NCBI GenBank assembly: GCA_027001895.1
Contig: JALTLP010000202.1
Coordinates: forward strand, 1-15,113
Direction: 5' to 3'
From: Chromatiales bacterium
Lineage (GTDB): Bacteria; Pseudomonadota; Gammaproteobacteria; UBA6429; Thiohalophilaceae
Length of the DNA: 15,113 bases
Part shown: in pieces, positions 1 through 6,967 of the stretch
Layout of the letters: every line of letters starts with the position of its first letter
Position numbering within the stretch: position 1 is the first letter of the stretch
Notes under the pieces: generated by a model
Told to the model about the DNA's origin: nothing
Database searches by the model: none
The model's input: the letters and a program-made list of their open reading frames with translations, nothing else
Position numbers and translations under genes: made by a program

Positions 1-6
1 TGAATT

Positions 7-384
7 TCAATCAACGTTCCTGATAATCCGTTTTTTATCCGACCAGACTGCATACTCATTACCATTTGGGTCGGTAAAATGAAACCGTCGACCACCGGGG
101 AATTCAAATACGGGTTTTACAATCTTGCCACCGGCTTTTTTTATATTCGATTTTGTTTCCTCAATATCTTCACTATAGAAAACAACCAGCGTACTGCCAT
201 TGTCCGTTGTCGAACTGAGATCAGATTTATAAAAACCACCGTTTAATCCGGCATTAAAAAATGCCGTGTATTCCGGGCCATAATCAGTAAATTCCCAGCT
301 AAAAACTGTGCCAAAGAAATTCCTGGCTGCGTCCAGATCTTTTGCCGGAAATTCAACATAATTTATCTTTTCATTATTTTTCAT
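7..384 (-). CDS. VOC (glyoxalase/bleomycin-resistance/dioxygenase fold) family protein
   Basis: A small cytoplasmic protein of 125 residues with one vicinal-oxygen-chelate unit. It opens with a beta strand (INYVEFPAKDLDAARNFF), the usual first strand and helix of the fold, and ends with the typical FTDPNGNEYAVWS hairpin. The Glu in VEF and the Glu in NEYAVW sit where VOC metal ligands usually lie. The sequence resembles the short VOC proteins annotated as glyoxalase-like or antibiotic-resistance-like, whose substrates are mostly unknown, so no reaction is assigned. The frame is open to a GTG at 420, but the ATG at 384 is preferred: an AAAGGGAG ribosome site lies 7 nt before it, while the ATG at 390 is only 1 nt from that site. 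It lies downstream of a strong terminator and is probably transcribed alone. Confidence 0.85.
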   Translation of the reverse strand: MKNNEKINYVEFPAKDLDAARNFFGTVFSWEFTDYGPEYTAFFNAGLNGGFYKSDLSSTTDNGSTLVVFYSEDIEETKSNIKKAGGKIVKPVFEFPGGRRFHFTDPNGNEYAVWSDKKRIIRNVD

Positions 385-391
385 GTGCATA

Positions 392-399
392 CTCCCTTT
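392..399 (-). promoter_or_regulatory. Ribosome binding site deciding the VOC gene start
   Basis: On the minus strand this reads AAAGGGAG. It is 7 nt from the ATG at 382-384 and only 1 nt from the in-frame ATG at 388-390, so the inner ATG is the likely start. Confidence 0.6.
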
Positions 400-421
400 A
401 CATGTATTAAAGCATAACACG

Positions 422-451
422 AAAAAAACCCGGCATATTAAATATGCCAGG
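422..451 (-). terminator. Rho-independent terminator of the spondin-domain gene
   Basis: Read on the minus strand, CCTGGCATAT and ATATGCCGGG form a 10-bp stem with one T-G wobble and a 3-nt loop, followed directly by seven T residues (422-428). It begins 24 nt after the spondin gene's stop codon and ends before the VOC start, so it closes the spondin transcript and insulates the VOC gene. Confidence 0.9.
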
Positions 452-475
452 TCATATAACGGTATTAAATTTTAA

Positions 476-1150
476 TTATTTTCGGACTCGTTTTATTGTA
501 ATTTTTGCTGCCGGGTTACGCCAGTCAAACTGTGCTTTGTCAAGATCTGCGATTCCCTGAATACCGGGATGAACATGCACAAAGCCTTCACCTGTTTCCG
601 GATTGGTTCCTTCTCCTGAGCAAACAAAACCAGGACCCGGAATAGACACACATAACTCGTCATTTATTTCACTACCCGCATCATAAACAGGAGAGTATTT
701 TGTAATTTTGTGTTTGTTTTTTCCTACACGTACGCCATTAAGCGCAAAGAACGCATCGTTCGAAGGTACAAGCATTGATGCAACTGAAATATGCTGGTAC
801 TCGCTGTTTGTTTTTACTCGTAATGTTACAGATTTACCCGGTGGTAATGGTGCCGTTGCCTGTGCAACGTCAAGCGCGTGTCCTGAGCTGAGCAAGCCTT
901 CTGCAAGCGGGTTGGTATTACCGCTTTCGGCCATTACTTCCAGCTCTGGACTGGCAGGTTTACCCAGTTCAAATAATTTTATACCACGATGATGTGATGC
1001 AACCATGATGGGTGTAAAAAATTCACCATGCGTTATATTGGTGATGGTGACTTCATACATTTCTTCATGTTCAGCTGCCATTGTGTCACATGATGCTAAT
1101 GCAGTGCCTAGAAAAATAACAGCAGAGACTTTCCATATTAATGATTTCAT
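476..1150 (-). CDS. Spondin-domain putative lipoprotein
   Basis: A 224-residue exported protein. Residues 1-20 form a lipoprotein signal peptide ending in the lipobox L-A-S-C, which makes C21 the lipidated residue. The residue after it is Asp, which in E. coli keeps lipoproteins in the inner membrane. The mature part (about 32-220) matches bacterial spondin_N-type domains: an opening YEVTITNITHG strand, then the HHRGIKLFELGKPASPELE segment, a PLPPGKSVTLRV strand and an acidic DAGSEINDE stretch. C167 and C177 could form a disulfide. The role of bacterial spondin proteins is unknown; the eukaryotic domain acts in matrix adhesion. AAGGAG lies 9 nt before the ATG. The gene has its own palindrome-covered promoter and a strong terminator, so it is a single-gene unit just downstream of a two-component operon. 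Confidence 0.85.
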   Translation of the reverse strand: MKSLIWKVSAVIFLGTALASCDTMAAEHEEMYEVTITNITHGEFFTPIMVASHHRGIKLFELGKPASPELEVMAESGNTNPLAEGLLSSGHALDVAQATAPLPPGKSVTLRVKTNSEYQHISVASMLVPSNDAFFALNGVRVGKNKHKITKYSPVYDAGSEINDELCVSIPGPGFVCSGEGTNPETGEGFVHVHPGIQGIADLDKAQFDWRNPAAKITIKRVRK

Positions 1151-1176
1151 TTAACTTACTCCTTATTGGAATGATA

Positions 1177-1206
1177 TTTATAGTGTTCAGCCGGTTTAGC
1201 TGAACA
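1177..1206 (-). promoter_or_regulatory. Candidate spondin-gene promoter with overlapping inverted repeat
   Basis: Minus-strand TATAAA (1177-1182) is a good -10 box 26 nt before the ATG. Just upstream lies a perfect 8-bp inverted repeat, TGTTCAGC/GCTGAACA, around a 7-nt spacer (1184-1206). It covers the -10/-35 spacer and the -35 position, where the sequence (GTTCAG at 17 nt) is a poor sigma-70 match. This suggests regulator control, either repression by occlusion or activator dependence. The binding protein is unknown. Confidence 0.45.
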
Positions 1207-1323
1207 TTAATCATTGCAACAAGTCGTAACAACAAGGTCACGCAAAAATAACAAATTTATAACTTTTACGGTAATCTGTCCTGAGGCATATTAAGAGGGT
1301 ATTTTATTAATCACAGCAGAATA

Positions 1324-2847
1324 TCAAGCGGCATAAACACGCATCGGGAAGGAAAATACCGTGCCTTTGTTTTCGACACTTTGTACTTTAATTTTAGAGC
1401 CATGCAGTTCGACAATACGTTTTGAAATTGCCAGACCTAAACCGGAACTCTGCCCGACAAGTTTTGTAATATTAACCACGTTATCAGTATTATGCCCTAT
1501 ATGGGTATTGGTGCGGCTTTTGTCAACCCGATAAAAGCGGTCAAAAATATGATTCAACTCATCTTTAGGTATACCCTGACCATTATCAGCCACCTTAACA
1601 ATCACTTTGTCCCCGACAACATCAAAGCCAATGGATATCTTGCCACCTTCGTCTGTATGGCGCATGGCATTTTCAATCAGGTTTTCAAGCACACGTTGGA
1701 TCATGGCAATGTCTGCATGTACCCAGGTCGTGGCATCATCACACCTGACAGCAAGTTCGATATTTTTTTCTTTTGCCCGCAACTGAAATTTCTGGCCTAC
1801 GTCATGCATAAGTTCGCCCAGCGAAAAAGGCTCTGCATCCAGAACAGACTCACATGAATCAAGCCGTGCAAGTTCAAATAATTCATCAACTAACGTGCTA
1901 AGACGTTTACTTTGTGAATAGGCAACGTCCAGAAAGTGTTTTCGCTCTGCTTCTGAAGCATTATTTTTTATTGCCAGTGTTTCAATATAGCTCTGCAAGG
2001 TTGCCAGTGGTGTTCGTAAGTCGTGTGATACGTTGGCAATTAACTCTCTGCGCTGATTATCATTTTTTTTAAGTTTAAGAATTTGTTCGTCTATCCTGTC
2101 TGCCATCGCATTAAACTGTGCGCCAAGCTGTTCAACCTCGTCCCCATGTTTATATCTTGCAGGATAACGTTGTTCTGTATTTGTTTTATTTTCGTTGGAA
2201 GAATAATTGCCAATTATGTTTGTTAATCTTTTCAGGCGCCTGGTAAGTAATGCAAAAATACCTAAACCAACAACCAGTACAAAAGCAAACATAAGCCCTA
2301 AACTTAACAGGCTGTTACTAAGAATATAGCTGTCCTTAATCTGTTCGCTGATAGTCTGATAGTCTTCACCGCCGAGGATAATATATAAATAACCTTCAAG
2401 CTTACCTTTTGCGGGTATACGTGCCGCAGAAAATACTTTCTTTCCTGTCGTCTGGCGGGGGTCGTCTGCCATTACTGGCAATATAGCTTTATTATTAATA
2501 AAGTCGGTTATCGGTTTCAGGTTTACTTTTTTACGAACTATTTTCTCCGCGGGCGCATCATAACCAAGTATATTGCCTTCCTTATCCAGTAAATAAACCT
2601 CAATGGAAGGATTTATTTCCATTAACATATGAAACAGGTGTTCAAGCGCTTTTTTATTAACCTGTTTATCCTGTAGCAGGCTTTCACTTGCCACTATATT
2701 CTTTGCAAGCGTTTTATTCAGTTTTTGTTTAGTTTCATGCTGATACATTTCACTGCTGTAGCGCAGTGAAAAAAAACCGATACCCGCAAGCAGCACAACA
2801 ATTACAAGCAAGGTAACAACCAGTTTACTGTATAGGGTTCTAAACAT
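1324..2847 (-). CDS. Two-component sensor histidine kinase (HAMP, HisKA, HATPase)
   Basis: A 507-residue membrane kinase. The first TM helix is at about 8-28 and the second at about 178-201. Between them is a periplasmic region of about 150 residues that looks like a PAS/Cache-type fold (EVYLLDKEGNILGY at 83-96, then a strand GYLYIILGG). A HAMP linker (202-258) follows. The HisKA helix carries the phospho-acceptor H275 in NVSHDLRTP. The ATPase part shows the N box (ENLIENAMRHT, N393), the G1 box DNGQGIP (421-427), the F box IFDRFYRVD and the G2 box SGLGLAI (468-474). The lid between the F and G2 boxes is about 14 residues longer than usual. The gene starts 2 nt after the stop of the response regulator, so they form one operon. 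The stimulus cannot be read from the sequence. Confidence 0.95.
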   Translation of the reverse strand: MFRTLYSKLVVTLLVIVVLLAGIGFFSLRYSSEMYQHETKQKLNKTLAKNIVASESLLQDKQVNKKALEHLFHMLMEINPSIEVYLLDKEGNILGYDAPAEKIVRKKVNLKPITDFINNKAILPVMADDPRQTTGKKVFSAARIPAKGKLEGYLYIILGGEDYQTISEQIKDSYILSNSLLSLGLMFAFVLVVGLGIFALLTRRLKRLTNIIGNYSSNENKTNTEQRYPARYKHGDEVEQLGAQFNAMADRIDEQILKLKKNDNQRRELIANVSHDLRTPLATLQSYIETLAIKNNASEAERKHFLDVAYSQSKRLSTLVDELFELARLDSCESVLDAEPFSLGELMHDVGQKFQLRAKEKNIELAVRCDDATTWVHADIAMIQRVLENLIENAMRHTDEGGKISIGFDVVGDKVIVKVADNGQGIPKDELNHIFDRFYRVDKSRTNTHIGHNTDNVVNITKLVGQSSGLGLAISKRIVELHGSKIKVQSVENKGTVFSFPMRVYAA

Positions 2848-2849
2848 TA

Positions 2850-3611
2850 TTATGTAGCAGCCACTTTTTTATTTTCTGCCAGATCTTCCGAGAACTTGTA
2901 ACCCACCCCCCAGACGGTAAGAATATATTTCGGCTTGGCTGCATCTTTTTCTATTTTTGCTCGCAAACGATTTATATGCGAGTTAACTGTGTGTTCATAA
3001 CCTTCGTGACCATAACCCCATACCTTGTCAAGCAACTGACTGCGACTGAAGACCAGCCCAGGCTTGCGGATAAAAAATAGCAGCAAATCAAACTCCGTTG
3101 CTGTTAATTCGACTGCCCTGCCCGCCAGGCTAACAGCACGCCTTTCAATATTCACTTCAAGCTCACCCTGTTTAATTACCTGATCGGCAATGTCAGTACT
3201 ATCAGCGGAATCTTTCTTATAGCTTTCGTTACGTCTTATCACCGCATTTACACGCGCGACCAGCTCACGGATACTAAAAGGTTTGGTAAGGTAGTCGTCT
3301 GCACCCGTTTCCAGGCCCAGCACGCGATCCGCTTCAGAAGTTTTTGCTGTTAACATAATCACAGGAGTATAAACATTTTTACTCCGCAGTTTTTTACAGA
3401 CATCAATGCCATTCATTCCTGGCATCATAATATCAAGGAGTATAAGCTGGTAATCATTTTCCTGTGCAAGCCTGTAACCGTCTTTGCCATTAAATACCTT
3501 GTCGACATGCATGTTTAAGTCTTCAAGGTGCATCGCAATAATATGCGCCAGGTCGCGATTATCTTCGATAATGAGTATTCGCTGACTGCTCTGATGTTTA
3601 CTAATATCCAT
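2850..3611 (-). CDS. OmpR/PhoB-family response regulator
   Basis: A 253-residue cytoplasmic DNA-binding regulator. The receiver domain (11-127) has the acidic pair E16/D17, phospho-acceptor D60 (LILLDIMMPG), T88 and K110 (YLTKPF). A linker of about 20 residues leads to an OmpR-type winged helix (148-240) with ELTATEFDLL, the recognition helix region HTVNSHINRLRAKI and the end strand VWGVGYKF. The frame extends upstream to a GTG at 3650 and an ATG at 3623. The ATG at 3611 is preferred because it gives the normal short N-terminus and has a weak GGGCGA ahead of it, but the start is uncertain. It is the cognate regulator of the kinase directly downstream. Its targets are not evident; the neighbouring spondin gene is one possibility. 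Confidence 0.93.
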   Translation of the reverse strand: MDISKHQSSQRILIIEDNRDLAHIIAMHLEDLNMHVDKVFNGKDGYRLAQENDYQLILLDIMMPGMNGIDVCKKLRSKNVYTPVIMLTAKTSEADRVLGLETGADDYLTKPFSIRELVARVNAVIRRNESYKKDSADSTDIADQVIKQGELEVNIERRAVSLAGRAVELTATEFDLLLFFIRKPGLVFSRSQLLDKVWGYGHEGYEHTVNSHINRLRAKIEKDAAKPKYILTVWGVGYKFSEDLAENKKVAAT

Positions 3612-3788
3612 AATTTCGCCCATTGTTAAAATGTAGCGCGAATTTGTCACGCAATTATCACATTTTTGCAGCTAAAGCAGCACAATCAAAGACCCTGATA
3701 TTCTGTCGAGGTTCAGCCTGTTAATCTTTAAATATAATAACAAACCTGTTTATCTAATAAATACAACAACTTATTATTAACTACACAG

Positions 3789-5042
3789 CTACAGTTTATT
3801 CTTAAATCGACTGCGCTTTTCCTTAAGCTTGCCGCCATGTAACAGCGCAGAGATAAAGGCAGGGAAATCGGGGAAGCTGTTATGTTGATGCTTTATTTTA
3901 TTTAATCTTTCGACTTCATCAAGCACCGGGCTAACTATCTTCATAACCCGTGCACTGCGTAACCAGTCCAGTTGACTGGTTAACAGCTCTGTTCTGTTGC
4001 CTAACTCATAGAATAAGCGCAGGGTTTTTTGCGGGTTTGCGGCCAGCTCACCAAAGTCATCAATGTGTGGCGGAAACTTCGGTGCCACCAGACGGATAAT
4101 TTTAGTTAGTACATCAACATTCAGGCTTATCTCATCAAGCAAGGCAACGCTAAAGTCCAGCAAGGGGAGTAATTTTTCTTTTGAACGGTAGGTATAATCC
4201 TGCATCTGTTGCCAGTATCCGTCTGGCCTGATAATAAAGGCCGTTGTCATCCATACAATACGCATACGCGGGTTAAGGTTTGTTTCTGTTTCCAGTATTT
4301 TTTCGACAATCGTTAGCAGTTGATTTTTATCGGCATAACGAAGTGCTATTGCCAGCAACACGCCAAGTGTTTTTTTCTTATAGCCATGCCATGCTGACAA
4401 TATGGGTAAAATAATTTCGCCTACCCGTTCCTGCCCCTTTCGGGTTTTAAGCTGCTCGCCCAGCCCTGGCAAATAGGATACATCTTTTTTTATTTGTACC
4501 GCCCAGAACTCCTGAAATGTCTGACTTAGCAGTACCCGGTCATAACTGAAAAATGCATCAACCCAGATATTCCTGAAATCGTTACTGTTGGCATAATGAA
4601 AACAAAGCGCAGAGGCAAGTACCTGTTTGTCGAGCAAAGAAAAGGCTTTATCCGATTCTGAATATTTTTTTACCAGCAAATCCATACCAGCAAGGACAAT
4701 ATAACCGACTTCGAATCGCTCACCATCAGCCATTTTTTTGCCAATTTCTGCAGGTGTTGGAAAACGATTAGAGCTTAATACATTTACAAGCCCTTCTATA
4801 ATTGCCTCAGCAAGATCATCACTGACAAGAAAATGAATACGTTGCTCAGGCGAAAAAGTATTGTCTATCTCCAGAAATAAACCAAGGTAAGCCTTGGCAA
4901 AGGGTTCGAGAATATCTGTATTTTTCCCGCTACGAATTTGTGTATGTTGCCCGGCCAGTTGTTTATTATTTTCGGCGCGAGTTTCGGCATGAAGCCGTGC
5001 TTCGTTTATAAGATGTGATTCAGATTGGCTGTTAAAACTCAT
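3789..5042 (-). CDS. All-helical protein of unknown function, resembling the C-terminal helical part of bacterial NACHT-type NTPases
   Basis: A 417-residue protein with no signal peptide, TM segment or recognisable catalytic motif. The sequence reads as a run of amphipathic helices, suggesting an alpha-solenoid. Several stretches recall the C-terminal helical region of large bacterial NACHT/STAND proteins: LEPFAKAYLGLFLEID (about 45-60), a segment ending in PTPAEIGKKM, and VGYIVLAGMDLL (about 112-123). That resemblance is from memory and is not a search result. The NTPase part is absent, because the preceding gene's stop codon lies only 12 nt upstream. No clear Shine-Dalgarno site precedes the ATG, so translation probably depends on coupling to the upstream metallo-beta-lactamase-fold gene. 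The N-terminus is hydrophilic and Gln/Asn-rich. The C-terminus is strongly basic (KEKRSRFKNKL), possibly a nucleic-acid or membrane-surface contact. Confidence 0.7.
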   Translation of the reverse strand: MSFNSQSESHLINEARLHAETRAENNKQLAGQHTQIRSGKNTDILEPFAKAYLGLFLEIDNTFSPEQRIHFLVSDDLAEAIIEGLVNVLSSNRFPTPAEIGKKMADGERFEVGYIVLAGMDLLVKKYSESDKAFSLLDKQVLASALCFHYANSNDFRNIWVDAFFSYDRVLLSQTFQEFWAVQIKKDVSYLPGLGEQLKTRKGQERVGEIILPILSAWHGYKKKTLGVLLAIALRYADKNQLLTIVEKILETETNLNPRMRIVWMTTAFIIRPDGYWQQMQDYTYRSKEKLLPLLDFSVALLDEISLNVDVLTKIIRLVAPKFPPHIDDFGELAANPQKTLRLFYELGNRTELLTSQLDWLRSARVMKIVSPVLDEVERLNKIKHQHNSFPDFPAFISALLHGGKLKEKRSRFKNKL

Positions 5043-5054
5043 GCAGGCAGAACG

Positions 5055-5981
5055 TTATTCAAATTCAAGTTCCTGGAAAACCTGTTGAGCATTTCGCCCC
5101 CGCAGGCTTTTAAAGTTTTTAAGATAACTAAATTTATCCTGGTCCAGCTTACCAACGTTTTCTATACCACCACCGGCCTCGATATATTCTTTTAGAATTT
5201 TTCTTAAAAATACCAGATAGTCGTAGGTGTCTTTTTTTGCCACAGCCAGCGTCGTTGGAACGCCATGCCCCGGTACAACATGTTTTGGTTTAAAGGATGC
5301 CATTTTTTCAAATACCTTTATCCATGAACGGCTGTTTGAATGAGCTGATACGCCTAACATCCGTTGTGTATAAACAATATCTCCTGTAAAAACCACCTGT
5401 TGTTCAGGCAACCAGACGAAGCTATCGCCCGCGGTATGTGCCGTGCCTGCATGGACTATTCTGAAGGTAACCCCACCAATAACAAAATCATACTCTTTAT
5501 CAAACGTTTTATCGGCATAAACCGGGTTGGTCTTTTTAAGATTTTTTTCACCGATTAAACTACCCAGGCGAAAATACTGATCCTGTAAGCCTTCTTTCTG
5601 GCCTTTAACCGCATCCTTACTTGCTATGATGCTGGCACCCTGCTTTTTAAAATATTCATTGCCCAACCAGCGGTGATCCTGAACACCTGAATTAATAACT
5701 ATTTTCACAGGTTGTTTGGTAACACTTTTTATCAGTTGATGAATTCTTGCTGCGCCTTCCCAGGTTGCGCCGGGGTCAATTAACACAACGCCCTGTTGTG
5801 TAACAACAAAACCAAATGTTGCATTACTGCCCATATTGGCTTTTGTACGATTACCCAGTGGGCCAACAATGGCATAGATATTATTGGCTACTTTTGTCAG
5901 TTTTATATCAGTCGTCGTTTTTGCATACGTTGCTGACAATCCCATAATACAGCTAATGATGATGGCTGCGATCTTTTTCAT
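5055..5981 (-). CDS. Exported metallo-beta-lactamase-fold protein lacking the canonical HxHxDH motif
   Basis: A 308-residue protein. Residues 1-20 are a Sec signal peptide (cleavage likely after ATYA), placing it in the periplasm. The MBL fold is clear: VVLIDPGATWEGA (65-77), AHTAGDSFVWLPEQQVVFTGDIVY (181-204) and HVVPGHG (234-240). H182, D201 and H239 keep three late metal-binding positions. Where family members have N-T-H-x-H-x-D-H this protein reads INSGVQDHRWLGN (96-108), so the metal-1 ligands are replaced by G, Q, H and R. I recall a subgroup of exported MBL proteins with a similar QDHRWLGN motif, so this is probably a subfamily trait and not decay. It may bind one metal in an altered site or have lost hydrolase activity. 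An AGAG site precedes the ATG. It is co-transcribed with the helical protein downstream. Confidence 0.88.
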   Translation of the reverse strand: MKKIAAIIISCIMGLSATYAKTTTDIKLTKVANNIYAIVGPLGNRTKANMGSNATFGFVVTQQGVVLIDPGATWEGAARIHQLIKSVTKQPVKIVINSGVQDHRWLGNEYFKKQGASIIASKDAVKGQKEGLQDQYFRLGSLIGEKNLKKTNPVYADKTFDKEYDFVIGGVTFRIVHAGTAHTAGDSFVWLPEQQVVFTGDIVYTQRMLGVSAHSNSRSWIKVFEKMASFKPKHVVPGHGVPTTLAVAKKDTYDYLVFLRKILKEYIEAGGGIENVGKLDQDKFSYLKNFKSLRGRNAQQVFQELEFE

Positions 5982-6132
5982 ATTTAATCTCTAATTACTA
6001 ACAGACACTGAACACCAGTATGCCATTGTCGTAGCAGAGTTCAAATAGCTAAATATGATTTATATATAAGGAATGCACACACTCGAAGTATGTCTTGAGC
6101 ATATTAAAGTACCGCGCAGCACTTCAAGTCGT
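5982..6132 (-). promoter_or_regulatory. Intergenic region between the CBS and MBL-fold genes
   Basis: An AT-rich stretch expected to hold the MBL operon promoter. A weak candidate on the minus strand is TTGAAC, 16 nt, CATACT, with four of six matches in each box. No terminator for the CBS gene and no other element is convincing. Confidence 0.25.
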
Positions 6133-6573
6133 TTAGTAAGACTCACCCCAGGAAAGATTATGCTCAAGATTTTCAATTTTAAACTGTTGTTCAGCAATCA
6201 TTTCCTTGGCAAGGTCTCCCAACGAAATCATGCCGAGTAGATGGTTGTTATCCAGTACGGGTAGATGACGGATACGGCGCTGAGTCATCACCGCCATACA
6301 TTCTGTCACCGTTTGATGTGGATGGGTAAAAAAAACGTCTTTCGTCATAATATCTTTTATAACGGTCTCTTCTGCCGACATTTTTTTCAGGATTAAGCGT
6401 CTTGCGCAGTCCCGTTCTGACACAATACCGACCAGTTTGCCGTTGTCGACAACGGCCAGCGCACCGATGCCTTTTTCGTCCATAATTTTAATCGCGTTAA
6501 ATACCGAGTCGTCCGGCTCTATTGTCCAAACATGCGTACCCTTGGTTTCGAGCATTTTTCCAATCTGGGACAT
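6133..6573 (-). CDS. CBS-pair domain protein
   Basis: A 146-residue cytoplasmic protein made almost entirely of two CBS motifs. CBS1 (about 8-62) ends in KLVGIVSERDCARRL and CBS2 (about 72-130) ends in HLLGMISLGDLAK. The strand-loop elements ALAVVDNGKLVGIVSERD and HLPVLDNNHLLGMISLGD carry the Asp that usually contacts a bound nucleotide's ribose. Stand-alone CBS pairs bind AMP, ATP or other adenosyl ligands and regulate partner proteins; the partner is unknown here. The ATG at 6573 is preferred over the ATG at 6585: a strong GGAGG lies 6 nt before it and actually overlaps the upstream ATG. Its upstream gap of 132 nt suggests its own promoter, though read-through from the sortase operon is possible because no terminator is visible. 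Confidence 0.92.
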   Translation of the reverse strand: MSQIGKMLETKGTHVWTIEPDDSVFNAIKIMDEKGIGALAVVDNGKLVGIVSERDCARRLILKKMSAEETVIKDIMTKDVFFTHPHQTVTECMAVMTQRRIRHLPVLDNNHLLGMISLGDLAKEMIAEQQFKIENLEHNLSWGESY

Positions 6574-6578
6574 AATAA

Positions 6579-6583
6579 CCTCC
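6579..6583 (-). promoter_or_regulatory. Ribosome binding site deciding the CBS gene start
   Basis: A perfect GGAGG on the minus strand, 6 nt before the ATG at 6571-6573. It overlaps the in-frame ATG at 6583-6585, which argues against that upstream start. Confidence 0.75.
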
Positions 6584-6651
6584 ATAAAATTAACCGCGCA
6601 CTATTAAGTAAAGTACATATCTTGCTAAAAATACAGATAGATAGCCTTATT

Positions 6652-6665
6652 TAAATCGGGATTTA
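6652..6665. promoter_or_regulatory. Short palindrome in the CBS upstream region
   Basis: TAAATC and GATTTA form a 6-bp inverted repeat around GG, about 80 nt upstream of the CBS start in the 132-nt gap after the 83-aa gene. It could be an operator half-pair, but a repeat this short and AT-rich may be chance. The rest of the gap (6574-6705) shows no clear promoter or terminator. Confidence 0.2.
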
Positions 6666-6705
6666 GGTTTTTTGCCGACATATTCACAGCAAATTATCTC
6701 TGTAC

Positions 6706-6957
6706 TCAGACTGAACCGGCCTGTTTAACGCTTAATGGTGATAACCAGGCGTCTTTTTCATAATTGCGAACAGTATGTTGATTGCCCACGGCAATAATAC
6801 CGGACTCATTCTCTATTGCTTCACCACTGATACTCAATAATTCAACCGCCGAGGGTGTAACAAGCCCTGACTGTAGTGATTCGACCGTAATTAACAGGTT
6901 ATCCAGGGCTTCTTTGTTTTCTACCTTTATACTTACCGATAATTCATATTCGATCAT
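6706..6957 (-). CDS. Small uncharacterised protein, third gene of the sortase operon
   Basis: An 83-residue protein that I do not recognise. It has no signal peptide or TM segment, so it is probably cytoplasmic. The first half reads as strand-helix (EYELSVSIKVENKEALDNLLITVESL) and the second as short strands (ELLSISGEAI, GIIAVGN), followed by a charged, less ordered tail. This could be a small ferredoxin-like or ACT-like alpha/beta fold, but that is a guess. It is very likely real: a perfect AAGGAG lies 7 nt before the ATG and overlaps the stop codon (TAA) of the sortase gene, so the two are translationally coupled. Its position after the substrate and sortase genes suggests a role in, or co-regulation with, the dedicated sortase system. 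Confidence 0.75.
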   Translation of the reverse strand: MIEYELSVSIKVENKEALDNLLITVESLQSGLVTPSAVELLSISGEAIENESGIIAVGNQHTVRNYEKDAWLSPLSVKQAGSV

Positions 6958-6967
6958 TTTTTACTCC

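Noticed and set aside
1492..1857. 121-codon plus-strand frame opposite the histidine kinase
   Set aside because: It is a shadow of the conserved kinase ATPase coding region and lacks any recognisable domain or ribosome site.
3711..3717. GTTCAGC upstream of the response regulator as a half-site of the spondin operator
   Set aside because: A single 7-mer is expected by chance about once or twice in a window of this size, and no second arm is present.
6672..6694. TTTGC/GCAAA inverted repeat after the 83-aa gene as an operon terminator
   Set aside because: On the minus strand the stem is followed by A residues and not by T residues, so it does not have terminator form.
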